This document shows positions 9,039 through 18,009 of a stretch of 64,000 bases of DNA, piece after piece (the stretch's first letter is position 1; each line of letters starts with the position of its first letter). Below the pieces are notes generated by a model. That model was not told where the DNA came from. It made no database searches and was given only the letters and a program-made list of their open reading frames with translations. This DNA comes from UBA2365 sp964594045 (lineage in GTDB: Bacteria > Bacteroidota > Bacteroidia > Chitinophagales > Saprospiraceae). The position numbers and the translations under genes are program-made. The DNA lies in contig CAZQKR010000013.1 in assembly GCA_964594045.1 (NCBI GenBank), forward strand, positions 34,786 to 98,785, in the 5' to 3' direction.

Positions 9039-10115
9039 AGAAAAATACCCGTCCTGAAATCCATAATATTTTTTGTTTCAGGTCTTTATTCAGGCTTCAT
9101 GGCATCAGCGGAACATGCGTGGGTGGATGCGAAAAGTACATTCAAATGCACAAAGTCAACTGTTTTGTGAACCGATACCTAGCTAACGGATTGATTGTTA
9201 ATACACAAATTTATAGTATTCAGATCACGGATTGTAAATGCCTGAATATGGTTGACCGTTTTTAATCAATAAGGAAAGCAAATTCCTGGTCCTTTTTAGA
9301 GATTGCCTACCGGAGTTTGAGACTTTGTTAGCCCAGGATGGTAGTGGCTCGATATCCGGGAAAAGTTGGAGCATAAAGTCGGGTGAGGGGCACTGAAAGA
9401 ACGCGGGTTATTTTGGATTGGCGTGGATTTTGTAGGTTTATGGTACTATTTTCGGAAGTTGGTTTGGGGATAATAAGTCATACAAATATCATAATGAATG
9501 ACGGTAATGGAAAAGCAGGATTTGAGTGTTGCGCATATCAGCGTATACAAAAAAGTGTGTCAAAGAAGAGATGGCATTTTTAAAATTTGATATAATGATA
9601 TTCAAAATTTACTCTCAACACCACCAACTACCAATTCTCCTTTCCACCTTCTTTGCAACCGATTCGTCTGCATTAGTTGATTTTCAGCAACACATCGAGT
9701 TTGAACCCCCGGATAAATAATTTCCTAAATACCTGATTGATGTATTAAAAGACTGTCTTTTTGAATTGATTTCAATGCTTCAGTTTTATGAAAAACGCTC
9801 ATCAGCTTAAAAAATGCTATATACATTTTATTGGGAATGATGGTTTTGACCAGGCAAGCGTTGGCACAGTATAACAGATATGATGGTTGTTGTCTGAATC
9901 TGGATTTGCACGATCATAGGATTAGCAGGATTTTTGTCTGAATCTGGATTTGCAGGATTGGAGGATTGATTAGCAGGAAGAATGTTTGCATAAAATAAGG
10001 AATTCATATCAGGTAATAAAACCCTTCTTAAAATCTTTAAATCCTGCAAATCCTGATTCAGACAATAAACAGTAAAATATATATTAGATTAGCTATCAAG
10101 AATAAAAAAGTCGTA
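9039..10115. other. Gene-poor stretch, about 1.1 kb
   Basis: Several short open frames of 60-80 codons exist on both strands, but none resembles a known family, has a convincing start region, or looks like coding sequence. The right part (9892-10063) is an inverted-repeat block described separately. The stretch may hold decayed sequence. Confidence 0.5.
9892..10063. repeat. Inverted-repeat block left of the GxxExxY gene
   Basis: Two forward units starting GTCTGAATCTGGATTTGC at 9892 and 9936 are followed by an inverted unit at 10039-10063 (AAATCCTGCAAATCCTGATTC then AGAC). The RNA or single strand could form a long stem around a roughly 80-base loop. The same unit recurs, again as two forward and one inverted copies, on the other side of the GxxExxY gene. 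Confidence 0.75.
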
Positions 10116-10123
10116 TATATTTG
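10116..10123 (+). promoter_or_regulatory. Candidate -7 box (TATATTTG) of the GxxExxY gene
   Basis: An exact TAnnTTTG match 71 bases before the ATG at 10195. No good -33 element was seen, so this is tentative. Confidence 0.35.
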
Positions 10124-10194
10124 TCATTACCCTTTTACAAAAATTCAGGATATTCTGTTTGAAGAGTTTATATCAATAAAAATGAAAACCAGTT

Positions 10195-10578
10195 ATGAAA
10201 GAAGAAGCAATTACATTTAAAATTATCGGTTGTGCTATGAAAGTGCATAGCGTATTGGGCAATGGATTTCAGGAAGTCATTTACCAGCGTTGTCTCGCAA
10301 TTGAAATGAATAAGGCCGGATTGAGTTTTGGAAGAGAAATAGATCAAACGATCTTTTATGACGGCATACATGTTGGTACAAGAAGAGCTGATTTTGTGGT
10401 TGAGGAAAAAGTGATTGTTGAATTAAAAGCGATCATTCAGCTTGAAGATGTACATTTGGCACAAGCTAAGAATTATGTTGTTGCCTATGATTATCCAACT
10501 GGTTTATTGATCAATTTTGGTTCAACCAGTCTTCAGTACAAGAAAGTATTCAATCCAAAATATAACATTAATGAATAG
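10195..10578 (+). CDS. GxxExxY protein (PD-(D/E)XK nuclease-like)
   Basis: A 127-residue protein with the family signature GFQEVIY near residue 28. A restriction-nuclease-like core is visible as ADFVVEEKVIVELKA, an Asp and then E-x-K, the usual PD-(D/E)XK metal-binding pattern. The GxxExxY family is common in Bacteroidota and Verrucomicrobiota, and its function is not established. Most interesting is the context: the gene stands alone and is bracketed by two related inverted-repeat blocks (9892-10063 and 10586-10717). That suggests, without proving it, that gene and repeats form one mobile or repeat-associated unit. It is flanked on both sides by gene-poor DNA. Confidence 0.9.
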   Translation: MKEEAITFKIIGCAMKVHSVLGNGFQEVIYQRCLAIEMNKAGLSFGREIDQTIFYDGIHVGTRRADFVVEEKVIVELKAIIQLEDVHLAQAKNYVVAYDYPTGLLINFGSTSLQYKKVFNPKYNINE

Positions 10579-10585
10579 GTTAATT

Positions 10586-10717
10586 GTCTGAATGAGGATT
10601 AACATAATTGGAGGATTAACAGGATTGTTGTCTGAACTGTGATTTTTGGATGAAATGATTATTTTGATTTTATTTCCATCCTGAAAATCTTATAATCCTG
10701 AAAATCCTGATTCAGAC
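10586..10717. repeat. Inverted-repeat block right of the GxxExxY gene
   Basis: Forward units begin GTCTGAA at 10586 and 10630 and contain the GGATTAACAGGATT-type core. An inverted unit (TAATCCTGAAAATCCTGATT then CAGAC) ends at 10717. The arrangement is that of the left block, with diverged sequence. It starts 8 bases after the GxxExxY stop, so the fold could also affect the end of its transcript. Confidence 0.75.
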
Positions 10718-11178
10718 GGTTTTTTAAAAGTGCAGGCATTATTGGTCAAATATATTTGCAATCGGTGCATTCTTTTTCATTAGGCAATAATGAACTAAAG
10801 CTTATCTCCAAATCAATGCACTGGGTAGTTTGAGTTGAGATATTTTAATTTTTATCAGTATAAAGATATAAATTTCTTGCTTAACGTGTGAATAATGGCA
10901 GATAGAGATGTACCATTTTTATATGACTAAAAAAACACTAAACCAGGTTTTGGGTCAGGCGGGTTGAAGTGCAAAGTAGAATTCTGATGATATTTATAAA
11001 CTTTTGTGGTCAATTGAAGTTTTTTGTCCCGAAACCGACCTGAAAGAAAAACCCGAAAAGGTTGTCGGTAACTCAATGAGGTCATCTCAAAAAAGTCAAC
11101 TGTCAGAAAAAATTCTCCAAGTTTCGGATTTTATGACTCCTGTATATTTTCGACATTTGCATGATAATATTAGAAGAA
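10718..11178. other. Intergenic, no gene seen
   Basis: About 460 AT-rich bases between the repeat block and the AraC-MGMT gene. Short open frames overlap the next gene in other frames and look spurious. A TATATTTG match near 10750 has no gene close behind it. Confidence 0.45.
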
Positions 11179-12021
11179 ATGTCCACACAAAATCAAATTC
11201 ATTACAACAGGATTGCCGAAGCAATCAAATATTTCATAAAAAACTTCAAACGACAACCTGACCTTGACGAGATTGCAGAGCATGTTCACCTGAGGCCAGC
11301 TCATTTTCAGCGGTTATTTACTGAATGGGCAGGAACAAGTCCCCAAAAGTTTTTTCAATACATAAGCATTGAACACGCCAAAGATATATTGACTAAACAA
11401 CAAGCTACACTTTTTGACACGGCTTTTGAAACAGGACTTTCAAGCATAATCAGGTTGCACGATTTGTTTATAAAAACAGAAGAAATGACACCTGCTGAAT
11501 ATAAAAACGGTGGACGCAACCTGCATATACATTATTGTTTTGAAGAAAGCCCGTTTGGGAATTTGATCGTGGCTTCTACACAAAAAGGAGTCTGTTTTTT
11601 GGCATTTCAGGAAAATGAAGGAAATGCATTGAGCGAACTTACATCCAGGTTTCCCAATGCAGTATTTCGACAAAGAAGAGACCATTTTCAAGAAAACGCT
11701 TTATTCATTTTTCAAAATGATTGGAACAAACCCGGCGAAATAAAACTGCATTTGAAAGGAACAGATTTTCAATTGAAAGTATGGGAATGCCTGCTGAAAA
11801 TTCCTTTTGGAAGATTATCAACTTATGGTAAAATTGCGGAGGAAACAGGCACTCCAAATGCATATAGAGCGGTCGGTACAGCTGTTGGCAGTAACCCTGT
11901 AGCATTCCTGATCCCCTGTCACCGGGTGATACAGGCTTCGGGTAAATTTGCCGGGTATCATTGGGGAACTATACGAAAAACCGCAATAATTGGGTGGGAA
12001 CAGGCGAAAATAAATCTGTAA
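11179..12021 (+). CDS. AraC-type HTH fused to O6-methylguanine-DNA methyltransferase
   Basis: A 280-residue protein. The N-terminal ~100 residues form an AraC-family helix-turn-helix domain (PDLDEIAEHVHLRPAHFQRL). The C-terminal half is an alkyltransferase with the acceptor-cysteine motif IPCHRVI and the upstream DNA-binding segment AYRAVGTAVGSNPVAF. It should remove alkyl groups from DNA in a suicide reaction and possibly regulate genes. The E. coli Ada N-terminal zinc domain, which senses phosphotriesters, is missing, so the HTH part may not respond as Ada does. ATG 11179 (MSTQNQIHYNRIAEAI) is preferred; an upstream ATG at 11161 would add six residues. An AlkD-like glycosylase lies 7 kb away. 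Confidence 0.92.
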   Translation: MSTQNQIHYNRIAEAIKYFIKNFKRQPDLDEIAEHVHLRPAHFQRLFTEWAGTSPQKFFQYISIEHAKDILTKQQATLFDTAFETGLSSIIRLHDLFIKTEEMTPAEYKNGGRNLHIHYCFEESPFGNLIVASTQKGVCFLAFQENEGNALSELTSRFPNAVFRQRRDHFQENALFIFQNDWNKPGEIKLHLKGTDFQLKVWECLLKIPFGRLSTYGKIAEETGTPNAYRAVGTAVGSNPVAFLIPCHRVIQASGKFAGYHWGTIRKTAIIGWEQAKINL

Positions 12022-12690
12022 TCAGGATGACAGAGCTTTGCCGGCAGCAGTGATAGACATTTTAAAGGGATTTTCAAAGATTTTGCCGAGAAGCCGCAGG
12101 GCGTTTTTGCAAAAACCACAGAGAGTCTATCAGATATTATGAACCAATTTCAAATTCTGACCGGTACATTTAAAATGATGAATAATACTAAAAAATACAA
12201 GTCAGAAAAAATTTTTGCTTTGTTCTTTCCTTCAGCAGATGTACATAACCGCACCACTTATTGCTGATGTCTGAGATCAGCTTACTGTTGTGACAGTGTG
12301 ATAAAAGATCAATTAAATCAAATTGCCAGAATGGTGTTTAATTACCTTTTCACCTTGTTACTGCTGTTAAAATTTTTGATATTGGCTGATTCCTTCAACT
12401 TCAGCATTTATTTTCAAAAATAATGATGGTAGCAAATTTTATTTTAGCATTCAAATTCATTTAACCATTGCTATTTATCCGGAATAGATGTAGTTTTATA
12501 GGCAGATTTGCCAGATCTGCAAAGCATCATTTAAAATTTGATCATTGAAAGGCAAAGGCGACACATAGGAATTGAAATATAAATTTGAATTATTCGCGGG
12601 CTTTCTTTCCCACAAGGGTTTTAAAGAATTTGAGGATGTAATTGTGATCTGTTGAATATTGGATTTCTGACGTAATTTATTACCAAAAAA
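12022..12690. other. Intergenic with one short palindrome
   Basis: About 670 bases with no supported gene. An 8-bp inverted repeat (TGATAGAC 12051-12058, GTCTATCA 12125-12132) encloses a GC-richer segment and lies just after the methyltransferase stop. It lacks a T-run, so it is not a standard terminator. Confidence 0.4.
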
Positions 12691-12696
12691 AGGAGG
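12691..12696 (+). promoter_or_regulatory. Strong Shine-Dalgarno AGGAGG
   Basis: A full AGGAGG lies four bases before ATG 12701. Strong Shine-Dalgarno sites are uncommon in Bacteroidota, where start regions are usually A-rich; this one fixes the start of the next gene. Confidence 0.6.
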
Positions 12697-12700
12697 ATAT

Positions 12701-13189
12701 ATGCAAAAAAAATGCTTTGAATTTTGTGCATGGCTCCTTTTAGGACTTGGACTAACAGGATTGCAGGCACAACAAAATGTGATCACTACAGGCGGTAATA
12801 CTTCGGGCAGCTCAGGCTCGGTGAGTTATTCCGTCGGACAGGTTGCTTACCAGACTTTTACCGGAATTACCGGATCGGTGGCTGAAGGAGTACAGCAGGC
12901 ATTTGAAGTTTCAGTGGTAATTGGGACCGATGAGGCCAATGGTATAAATCTTTCAGCATTTGCATATCCTAACCCGGCTTCGGACTACCTGATATTGGAT
13001 GTTGAAGATTTTGGGATTACGGATTTATCGTTTCAGTTGATGGACATACAGGGAAAACTTTTACTTACCGGAAAAATATCCGGTGACCGGACAATCATTC
13101 CATTAGGCAACTGTTTACCTGCCACATACTTTGTAAAAATAACCCGGGGAGACAAGACAATAAAAGTATTTAGGATTGTAAAAAGTTGA
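12701..13189 (+). CDS. Small T9SS-exported protein with C-terminal sorting domain
   Basis: A 162-residue protein with a signal peptide (about 1-24, ending LTGLQAQ), a Gly/Ser-rich region of a kind common in Bacteroidota surface proteins (TGGNTSGSSGSVSYSVGQ), and a type A T9SS sorting domain. The sorting domain starts at FAYPNPASDYL and ends in KTIKVFRIVKS. Known cargo of this kind crosses the outer membrane through the PorSS machinery and is anchored to the cell surface. Apart from the signals there is almost no cargo domain, so a catalytic role is unlikely. Start supported by AGGAGG at 12691. Confidence 0.85.
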   Translation: MQKKCFEFCAWLLLGLGLTGLQAQQNVITTGGNTSGSSGSVSYSVGQVAYQTFTGITGSVAEGVQQAFEVSVVIGTDEANGINLSAFAYPNPASDYLILDVEDFGITDLSFQLMDIQGKLLLTGKISGDRTIIPLGNCLPATYFVKITRGDKTIKVFRIVKS

Positions 13190-13527
13190 AGTCATGCTCA
13201 ACGATTTCACGGGATTGAAAAATTGGATGGAAACACACTGAAGTGACTATTGTTCATAAGTTGTTTTTACAGAGTGCCCTGAATTTCAATGAAAGATTCC
13301 GGATAAAGTTGACACTTTTTCTTTTTGGATCATCTCATCCCTTGCGTTTCAGTCATAAAGCGATTATTTACTGCATTGTATCAATTGATGCCAGGTAAGG
13401 GACGGTCATCCATCTCCAGGCACTGATTTAATGATTGGGCAAATTTTGAAATTTTACCGGACACCTGAAAACGGATAAGGAGTAAGCATGTATGAATAAG
13501 TTGTTTCACTTGCTAAATTAAAAATCT
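13190..13527. other. Intergenic, no gene seen
   Basis: 338 bases with no supported reading frame and no clear promoter motif or terminator. Confidence 0.4.
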
Positions 13528-14799
13528 ATGAAAAAAAACTGGTTTCAAATAATATGTGTGCTGACCGTTCTGATCTGGCAATCGGCACCTCTATTCGCAC
13601 AGGTTCCCCCTAAAATGAGTTACCAGGCTGTTATCCGGGCTGCAGATAACCAATTGGCAACGAAAAAGGCAATAGGCATGCAGATCAGTATTTTGCAGGG
13701 GAGCATTACCGGAACCCCTGTTTACACCGAACGTCATTTTCCGACTACGAACGAAAATGGTTTGGTCAGCCTGGAGATCGGCGCAGGACTGCTTATATCG
13801 GGCAATTTTTCAGGTATTGACTGGAGTAACGGCCCATACTTCCTCAAAACGGAGACAGACCTGAATGGTGGTGCAAATTATACCATTACCGGTACCAGTC
13901 AACTGCTGAGTGTGCCTTTTGCATTTCTGTCAGACAGGGTCCTTCATGGTTTCAGCGGCAACTACAATGACCTTACAGATACGCCGGATTTCAGTGAATG
14001 GGATAAAGATCAAACAGACGATGTAAAACTGACCGGAGATCAGCACATTTCCGGTAACAAGACTTTTACGGGCAGCATAACTGTTCCCACGCCCGTAAAC
14101 AGCAATGATGCTGTTTCGAAAGCGTATGTCGATCTTTTGCTGGCAAGGATAGAAGCTTTGGAAGGAAAAGAAAGACTCATGGATACCCGCGATGGTCAAT
14201 TTTACAATTTTGTCAAAATTGGTGATCAGTTTTGGATGACAGAAAATCTGAAATACCTGCCTGAAGTTATCGGCCCCGGTACAATATCGAATGTGATACC
14301 CTATTATTATGTCAATGATTATGATGGAACTAATGCAAACTTAGCCAAATTCACGTATAATTATAAAAACTATGGCGTTCTGTACAATTGGCTGGCAGCC
14401 ATGGCAGGATCCGAAAGCAGTGACAATAATCCAAGCGTAGTCCGGGGTATTTGCCCTGAAGGATGTCACCTTCCTTCCAATACGGAATGGCTGGAAATGA
14501 TCAATTTTTTGGGGGGCACATATGTTGCAGGTGGAAAATTGAAGGAAGACAGCTTTGTCCACTGGAATGATCCCAACTTTGCTGCAACAAATGAATCAGG
14601 GTTTACCGGTCTTCCGGGTGGAGACCTGAGGGAATCCGGAGTTTTTGATGGAATAGGAACCAGCGGAAGCTGGTGGACTTCAACGCAGACCAGTGATACA
14701 GGAGCCTGGAGCCAGAACCTGTATTATGATAAGGAAATTATTTTTCGGTTCAATGTTTACAAGTACAGAGGTTTTTCTGTGCGATGTGTAAAAGACTGA
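13528..14799 (+). CDS. Exported FISUMP-domain protein
   Basis: A 423-residue protein with a signal peptide (about 1-25, ending LFAQ). An N-terminal module (about 26-140, PPKMSYQAVIRAADNQ) is shared with the next gene. A short segment near 175-195 (PTPVNSNDAVSKAYVDLLL) resembles phage tail-fibre linkers. The C-terminal FISUMP domain (about 215-423) starts DGQFYNFVKIGDQFWMTENL and ends FRFNVYKYRGFSVRCVKD. FISUMP domains are typical of Fibrobacter and Bacteroidota surface lipoproteins and are of unknown function. No T9SS sorting domain is seen, so the final location is uncertain. Confidence 0.85.
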   Translation: MKKNWFQIICVLTVLIWQSAPLFAQVPPKMSYQAVIRAADNQLATKKAIGMQISILQGSITGTPVYTERHFPTTNENGLVSLEIGAGLLISGNFSGIDWSNGPYFLKTETDLNGGANYTITGTSQLLSVPFAFLSDRVLHGFSGNYNDLTDTPDFSEWDKDQTDDVKLTGDQHISGNKTFTGSITVPTPVNSNDAVSKAYVDLLLARIEALEGKERLMDTRDGQFYNFVKIGDQFWMTENLKYLPEVIGPGTISNVIPYYYVNDYDGTNANLAKFTYNYKNYGVLYNWLAAMAGSESSDNNPSVVRGICPEGCHLPSNTEWLEMINFLGGTYVAGGKLKEDSFVHWNDPNFAATNESGFTGLPGGDLRESGVFDGIGTSGSWWTSTQTSDTGAWSQNLYYDKEIIFRFNVYKYRGFSVRCVKD

Positions 14800-14894
14800 A
14801 CTTCGACCATAGATGTCATTCCAAAAATTATTCAATTTGATCGATAACAAATGTAATTCAATCAATTTTTGATCAGCAAAATTTGTTTTATACT

Positions 14895-16760
14895 ATGAGA
14901 ACTTTTATAAAATTTTCATTCGTGATCCTGTTGACTATCCGGGCAGTTTTTTTACAAGAAACCTTTGCACAACCACCTGCCAGAATGAGTTACCAGGCGG
15001 TCATCCGCAATAGTTCAAATGCACTGGTTTCCGATCATGCTGTCCGCATGCGGATCAGTATTATTCAGGGTTCGATTTTTGGTGCATCTGTGTATGTTGA
15101 AACGCATTCAGCAACCACTAACACGAATGGTCTAGTGAGTCTGGACATAGGTGGTGGAATCGTGGTGACCGGAAATTTTGAATCCATCAATTGGGCAAAC
15201 GGTCCATATTTCATCAAAACAGAAACGGATCCGGCCGGTGGAACCAGTTATTCCATTACCGGAACCACTCAGCTGTTGAGTGTACCTTATGCGCTTCATG
15301 CAAAAAATGTCACCAATGATGCAGACAACCAGTTACTTGCCCTGGATGGCAATCATTTATCCATTTCCGGTGGTAACCAGGTTGTTTTGCCGGAAGGGTT
15401 CAAATTGCCTTATAGCGGAAGTTCCAATTCGCCCGGCGCAACCTCTTTCCAGGTGATCAACAGCAGTTCAACCAATGGGGTTGCCATTTACGGGCGACAA
15501 GGAGATGGATCGACCATTGGTATGCTGAACAGCGGAGCAGTTTTCGGGTCATCCAAGCTAGGATATGGCGTGGTTGGATATTCTTCCGCAGCCGGACCGG
15601 TTTCAGGTGTACTGGGCCGATCAGACAATGCCTCCGGTTCAGGAATTTATGGATATGGGAGCAACGGTGCAAAAGGTGGGTTTTTTGAAACTGCAGGTTC
15701 GGGAGCTGCCCTGGCCACGGGGATTGGCAATGTGGGCATTGGTGTGGGAGATCCGGATGTCAAACTGGAGGTGAATGGTATCATGAGGGTCAATTCAAAT
15801 GTCGGCAGGTTAGAACTTGGCTATCCCGGAGGTGATAAATGGTTTTTCTCCACATCAGATGGCGGTGAATCCCTTGTTCTGAACAGTCAGCTGGCCGGAG
15901 AAGCATCATTTCAAAGACTGTTTTTCAACAAAGACGGAAGGATGGCTATTGCATCAAGCGTCCCGGAAGGACGGCTCAAGATCCTGCACAATTCCACATT
16001 CAATGACCCACAACTGATATTGATGGAAAATGGCAATGACTATTCCAGGATCAGTTTCAAAAAGATCAATTCCGATTATTTCTGGGGTATTGCAGGTTAT
16101 ATCGATGATGCGGATTCCACCCAGGACCGGCTCAATTTCTACAATGACCGGTTCGGGGATGTCCTCAGTCTCAATGGTAAAGGAATAGTCGGTATACGGA
16201 CGATCTCGCCGGTCAGCGACCTGCATCTCATCCACAGGGAAATAAAGTTAGCATCGACTGACAGCGGACGCATGGGTTTTCGCCTCCAGAATGCCGGGAT
16301 AAATGGTAATTTTTGGAATCTGTATGTTCAGAATGCCAACGGCAATTTGGAATTGTATTATAAAAATACACTTAAAGGTTCGTTTAATGATGCAAATGGC
16401 GCTTATACTACCATGTCAGATGAACGACTCAAAAAAGATATCCGGCCCGTTGGTTCCGTGTTGGATGCGGTCATGCAACTGCAGCCCAAACGGTACCGTT
16501 TTAAAGAACAAGATCCCGGTGAGCCTGAGTCGCTGGGATTCCTGGCCGGGGATGTTGCCCGGTTATTCCCGGAACTCGTTCAGCAGAACGGGGACGGAGG
16601 ACAGGATATTTATACCATGGACTATGCCGGTTTCGGGATCATTGCCATCAAAGCTATCCAGGAACAACAACAAATGATCGAACAGCAGCAGAGAACCATC
16701 GGCCAATTATTGGAGCGTATTGAGAAACTCGTACAGATTGTTGAAGACCAGAGTAAATGA
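14895..16760 (+). CDS. Exported tail-fibre-like protein with endosialidase-chaperone (S74) domain
   Basis: A 621-residue protein. ATG 14895 gives a clear signal peptide (MRTFIKFSFVILLTIRAVFL to TFAQ); a TTG four codons upstream is less likely. The N-terminal module (about 25-140, PPARMSYQAVIRNSSN) is close to that of the preceding gene. The middle is a Gly-rich beta repeat region. The C-terminal ~110 residues are an intramolecular chaperone domain with TTMSDERLKKDIRPVGSVLD and the usual GFLAGDVARLFPELV block, ending in a Gln-rich coiled coil. In phage proteins this domain trimerises and then cuts itself off; here it is more likely a surface filament or adhesin. No phage genes are nearby. Confidence 0.85.
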   Translation: MRTFIKFSFVILLTIRAVFLQETFAQPPARMSYQAVIRNSSNALVSDHAVRMRISIIQGSIFGASVYVETHSATTNTNGLVSLDIGGGIVVTGNFESINWANGPYFIKTETDPAGGTSYSITGTTQLLSVPYALHAKNVTNDADNQLLALDGNHLSISGGNQVVLPEGFKLPYSGSSNSPGATSFQVINSSSTNGVAIYGRQGDGSTIGMLNSGAVFGSSKLGYGVVGYSSAAGPVSGVLGRSDNASGSGIYGYGSNGAKGGFFETAGSGAALATGIGNVGIGVGDPDVKLEVNGIMRVNSNVGRLELGYPGGDKWFFSTSDGGESLVLNSQLAGEASFQRLFFNKDGRMAIASSVPEGRLKILHNSTFNDPQLILMENGNDYSRISFKKINSDYFWGIAGYIDDADSTQDRLNFYNDRFGDVLSLNGKGIVGIRTISPVSDLHLIHREIKLASTDSGRMGFRLQNAGINGNFWNLYVQNANGNLELYYKNTLKGSFNDANGAYTTMSDERLKKDIRPVGSVLDAVMQLQPKRYRFKEQDPGEPESLGFLAGDVARLFPELVQQNGDGGQDIYTMDYAGFGIIAIKAIQEQQQMIEQQQRTIGQLLERIEKLVQIVEDQSK

Positions 16761-17072
16761 CAGTCAGAATGATGATAGGTAAATGACAGATGTTGGGCGG
16801 CCCTGGTAATATTTGAAAAGTGTACCCGCTATAAACGCTAAAAACTTTTCGAAGATCAAAAGTCCGGGAGATTATTTAGAAATTTGATTAAAGAATAGAA
16901 ACTTGCATTATTTTAGTAAAACATGATCAATTTCCAAAATGAACAAGCCTTTCTACGACCACATTCCTTTATCTTTCAGTGTTTTATATCAATAGGGATC
17001 TTTTAGCAGAAGTGGAAAAATGGGGATAGGGGTGTTATTATTCAGGAGTTCTCATCAATATAATGAAAAAAA
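16761..17072. other. Intergenic, no gene seen
   Basis: About 310 AT-rich bases separating the surface-protein pair from the small-gene array. No recognisable promoter or terminator. Confidence 0.4.
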
Positions 17073-17915
17073 ATGAAAGAATTGTTAATTCTGACACTTA
17101 TTTCAATTCTCCAAATGGGGGGATTCGCTCAAATACCAAATGGAGGATTCGAAGATTGGGAGTTAATCCAAAACTTTGAAAAGCCATTATTTTGGGAAAC
17201 CAACCAAGATTCGAACTATGTAAGATTTGTAAAAGATACTTTGTCTATACAGGGGGATTATTCATTAAAAATAGTTCCAGGCTCTTTTACAGCATGGTAT
17301 GAATGTATGAGTTACGCATGGACGGGAATACATTTACAGACATCAGTTGGTGAAAATAAAAGTCTAATCTTCTTTGTAAGGTCTGTACCTGATTCTACAA
17401 ATCAATTTGAATCTGTATTTTTAAGAATTGCCGGTAAATTATTTATTGGAGGAAATTTCGAATCGGATTATAAGTGGGAAACTTTTGAAAGAATTGATAA
17501 CTTCACTAAAGTTCAAATTCCAATTTTGAATCCTGATGTAGATTCTTTAACCATTCGAATTTTTGGAGGGGCTTTAAATGGTGCAGCAGACGGATGCCCG
17601 AATAGATCTTTCTCCTGGATTGACGACATGCGAATATCTGAAACAGAAGTAATTAATTCAAGTTTAGAATTGATACCCCAAAACAATAAGGTTACTGTTT
17701 TCCCCAATCCTTCAAATGGAATAATTGAAGTATTTCAATCCGAAATCAAATTCACGGATTTTCAGTTGTATTCCCTGGAAGGGGAATTGATTGAACAAGG
17801 GAGATTAAATGGGAAAATGATAAATCTCAGGAATTTGCATAAAGGACTTTTCATACTTAGATTGACGAGTGCAAATCAGTCATTTGAACTAACGAAAAAA
17901 ATAATGATAGAATAA
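17073..17915 (+). CDS. T9SS-exported protein, IPNGGFEDW type
   Basis: A 280-residue protein with a signal peptide (about 1-19, ending GFAQ). The mature protein begins IPNGGFEDWELIQ, a phrase typical of Bacteroidota exported proteins with a carbohydrate-binding-like jelly-roll. The C-terminal T9SS sorting domain begins near VFPNPSNGIIEVFQ and ends in SFELTKKIMIE. Base composition is noticeably more AT-rich than in the metabolic genes of the window. An ATG ten bases upstream is in another frame, so 17073 is the only good start. First gene of the 17-21.4 kb array. The ligand is unknown. Confidence 0.82.
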   Translation: MKELLILTLISILQMGGFAQIPNGGFEDWELIQNFEKPLFWETNQDSNYVRFVKDTLSIQGDYSLKIVPGSFTAWYECMSYAWTGIHLQTSVGENKSLIFFVRSVPDSTNQFESVFLRIAGKLFIGGNFESDYKWETFERIDNFTKVQIPILNPDVDSLTIRIFGGALNGAADGCPNRSFSWIDDMRISETEVINSSLELIPQNNKVTVFPNPSNGIIEVFQSEIKFTDFQLYSLEGELIEQGRLNGKMINLRNLHKGLFILRLTSANQSFELTKKIMIE

Positions 17916-17940
17916 AATACTGATGAGAACATAACCGTCC

Positions 17941-17959
17941 ATACCCGGCAAAAGCTGGT
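17941..17959. repeat. Intergenic hairpin, ATACCCGGCAAAAGCTGGT
   Basis: An imperfect hairpin (ACCCGGC/GCTGGT around AAAA) in the gap after the T9SS gene. Its sequence is nearly repeated at 20905-20925, in the gap after the alpha/beta hydrolase gene. See the findings on the cassette-like array. Confidence 0.5.
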
Positions 17960-18009
17960 CACGGCGTTTATGCATGACCGTTAAAAGGCATTTTAAAAAC
18001 ACGACAACA

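Noticed and set aside
9526..9720. 64-codon frame in the gene-poor stretch
   Set aside because: No signal, family or start context; probably chance, though decayed coding DNA cannot be excluded.
9892..10717. CRISPR array
   Set aside because: The repeats are diverged, irregularly spaced and include inverted copies; no cas genes are present.
11004..11261. 85-codon plus-strand frame ahead of the AraC-MGMT gene
   Set aside because: Overlaps the real gene in another frame; composition is not protein-like.
12496..12786. 96-codon minus-strand frame across the start of the small T9SS gene
   Set aside because: Antisense to a gene with a clear Shine-Dalgarno and signal peptide.
14883..16760. Earlier TTG starts for the S74 protein, E2, the TonB receptor and the DUF4249 lipoprotein
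   Set aside because: Nearby ATG codons give proper signal peptides or the family N-terminus.
14895..16760. Prophage explanation for the endosialidase-chaperone protein
   Set aside because: No capsid, portal, terminase or integrase genes nearby, and the N-terminal module matches a FISUMP surface protein.
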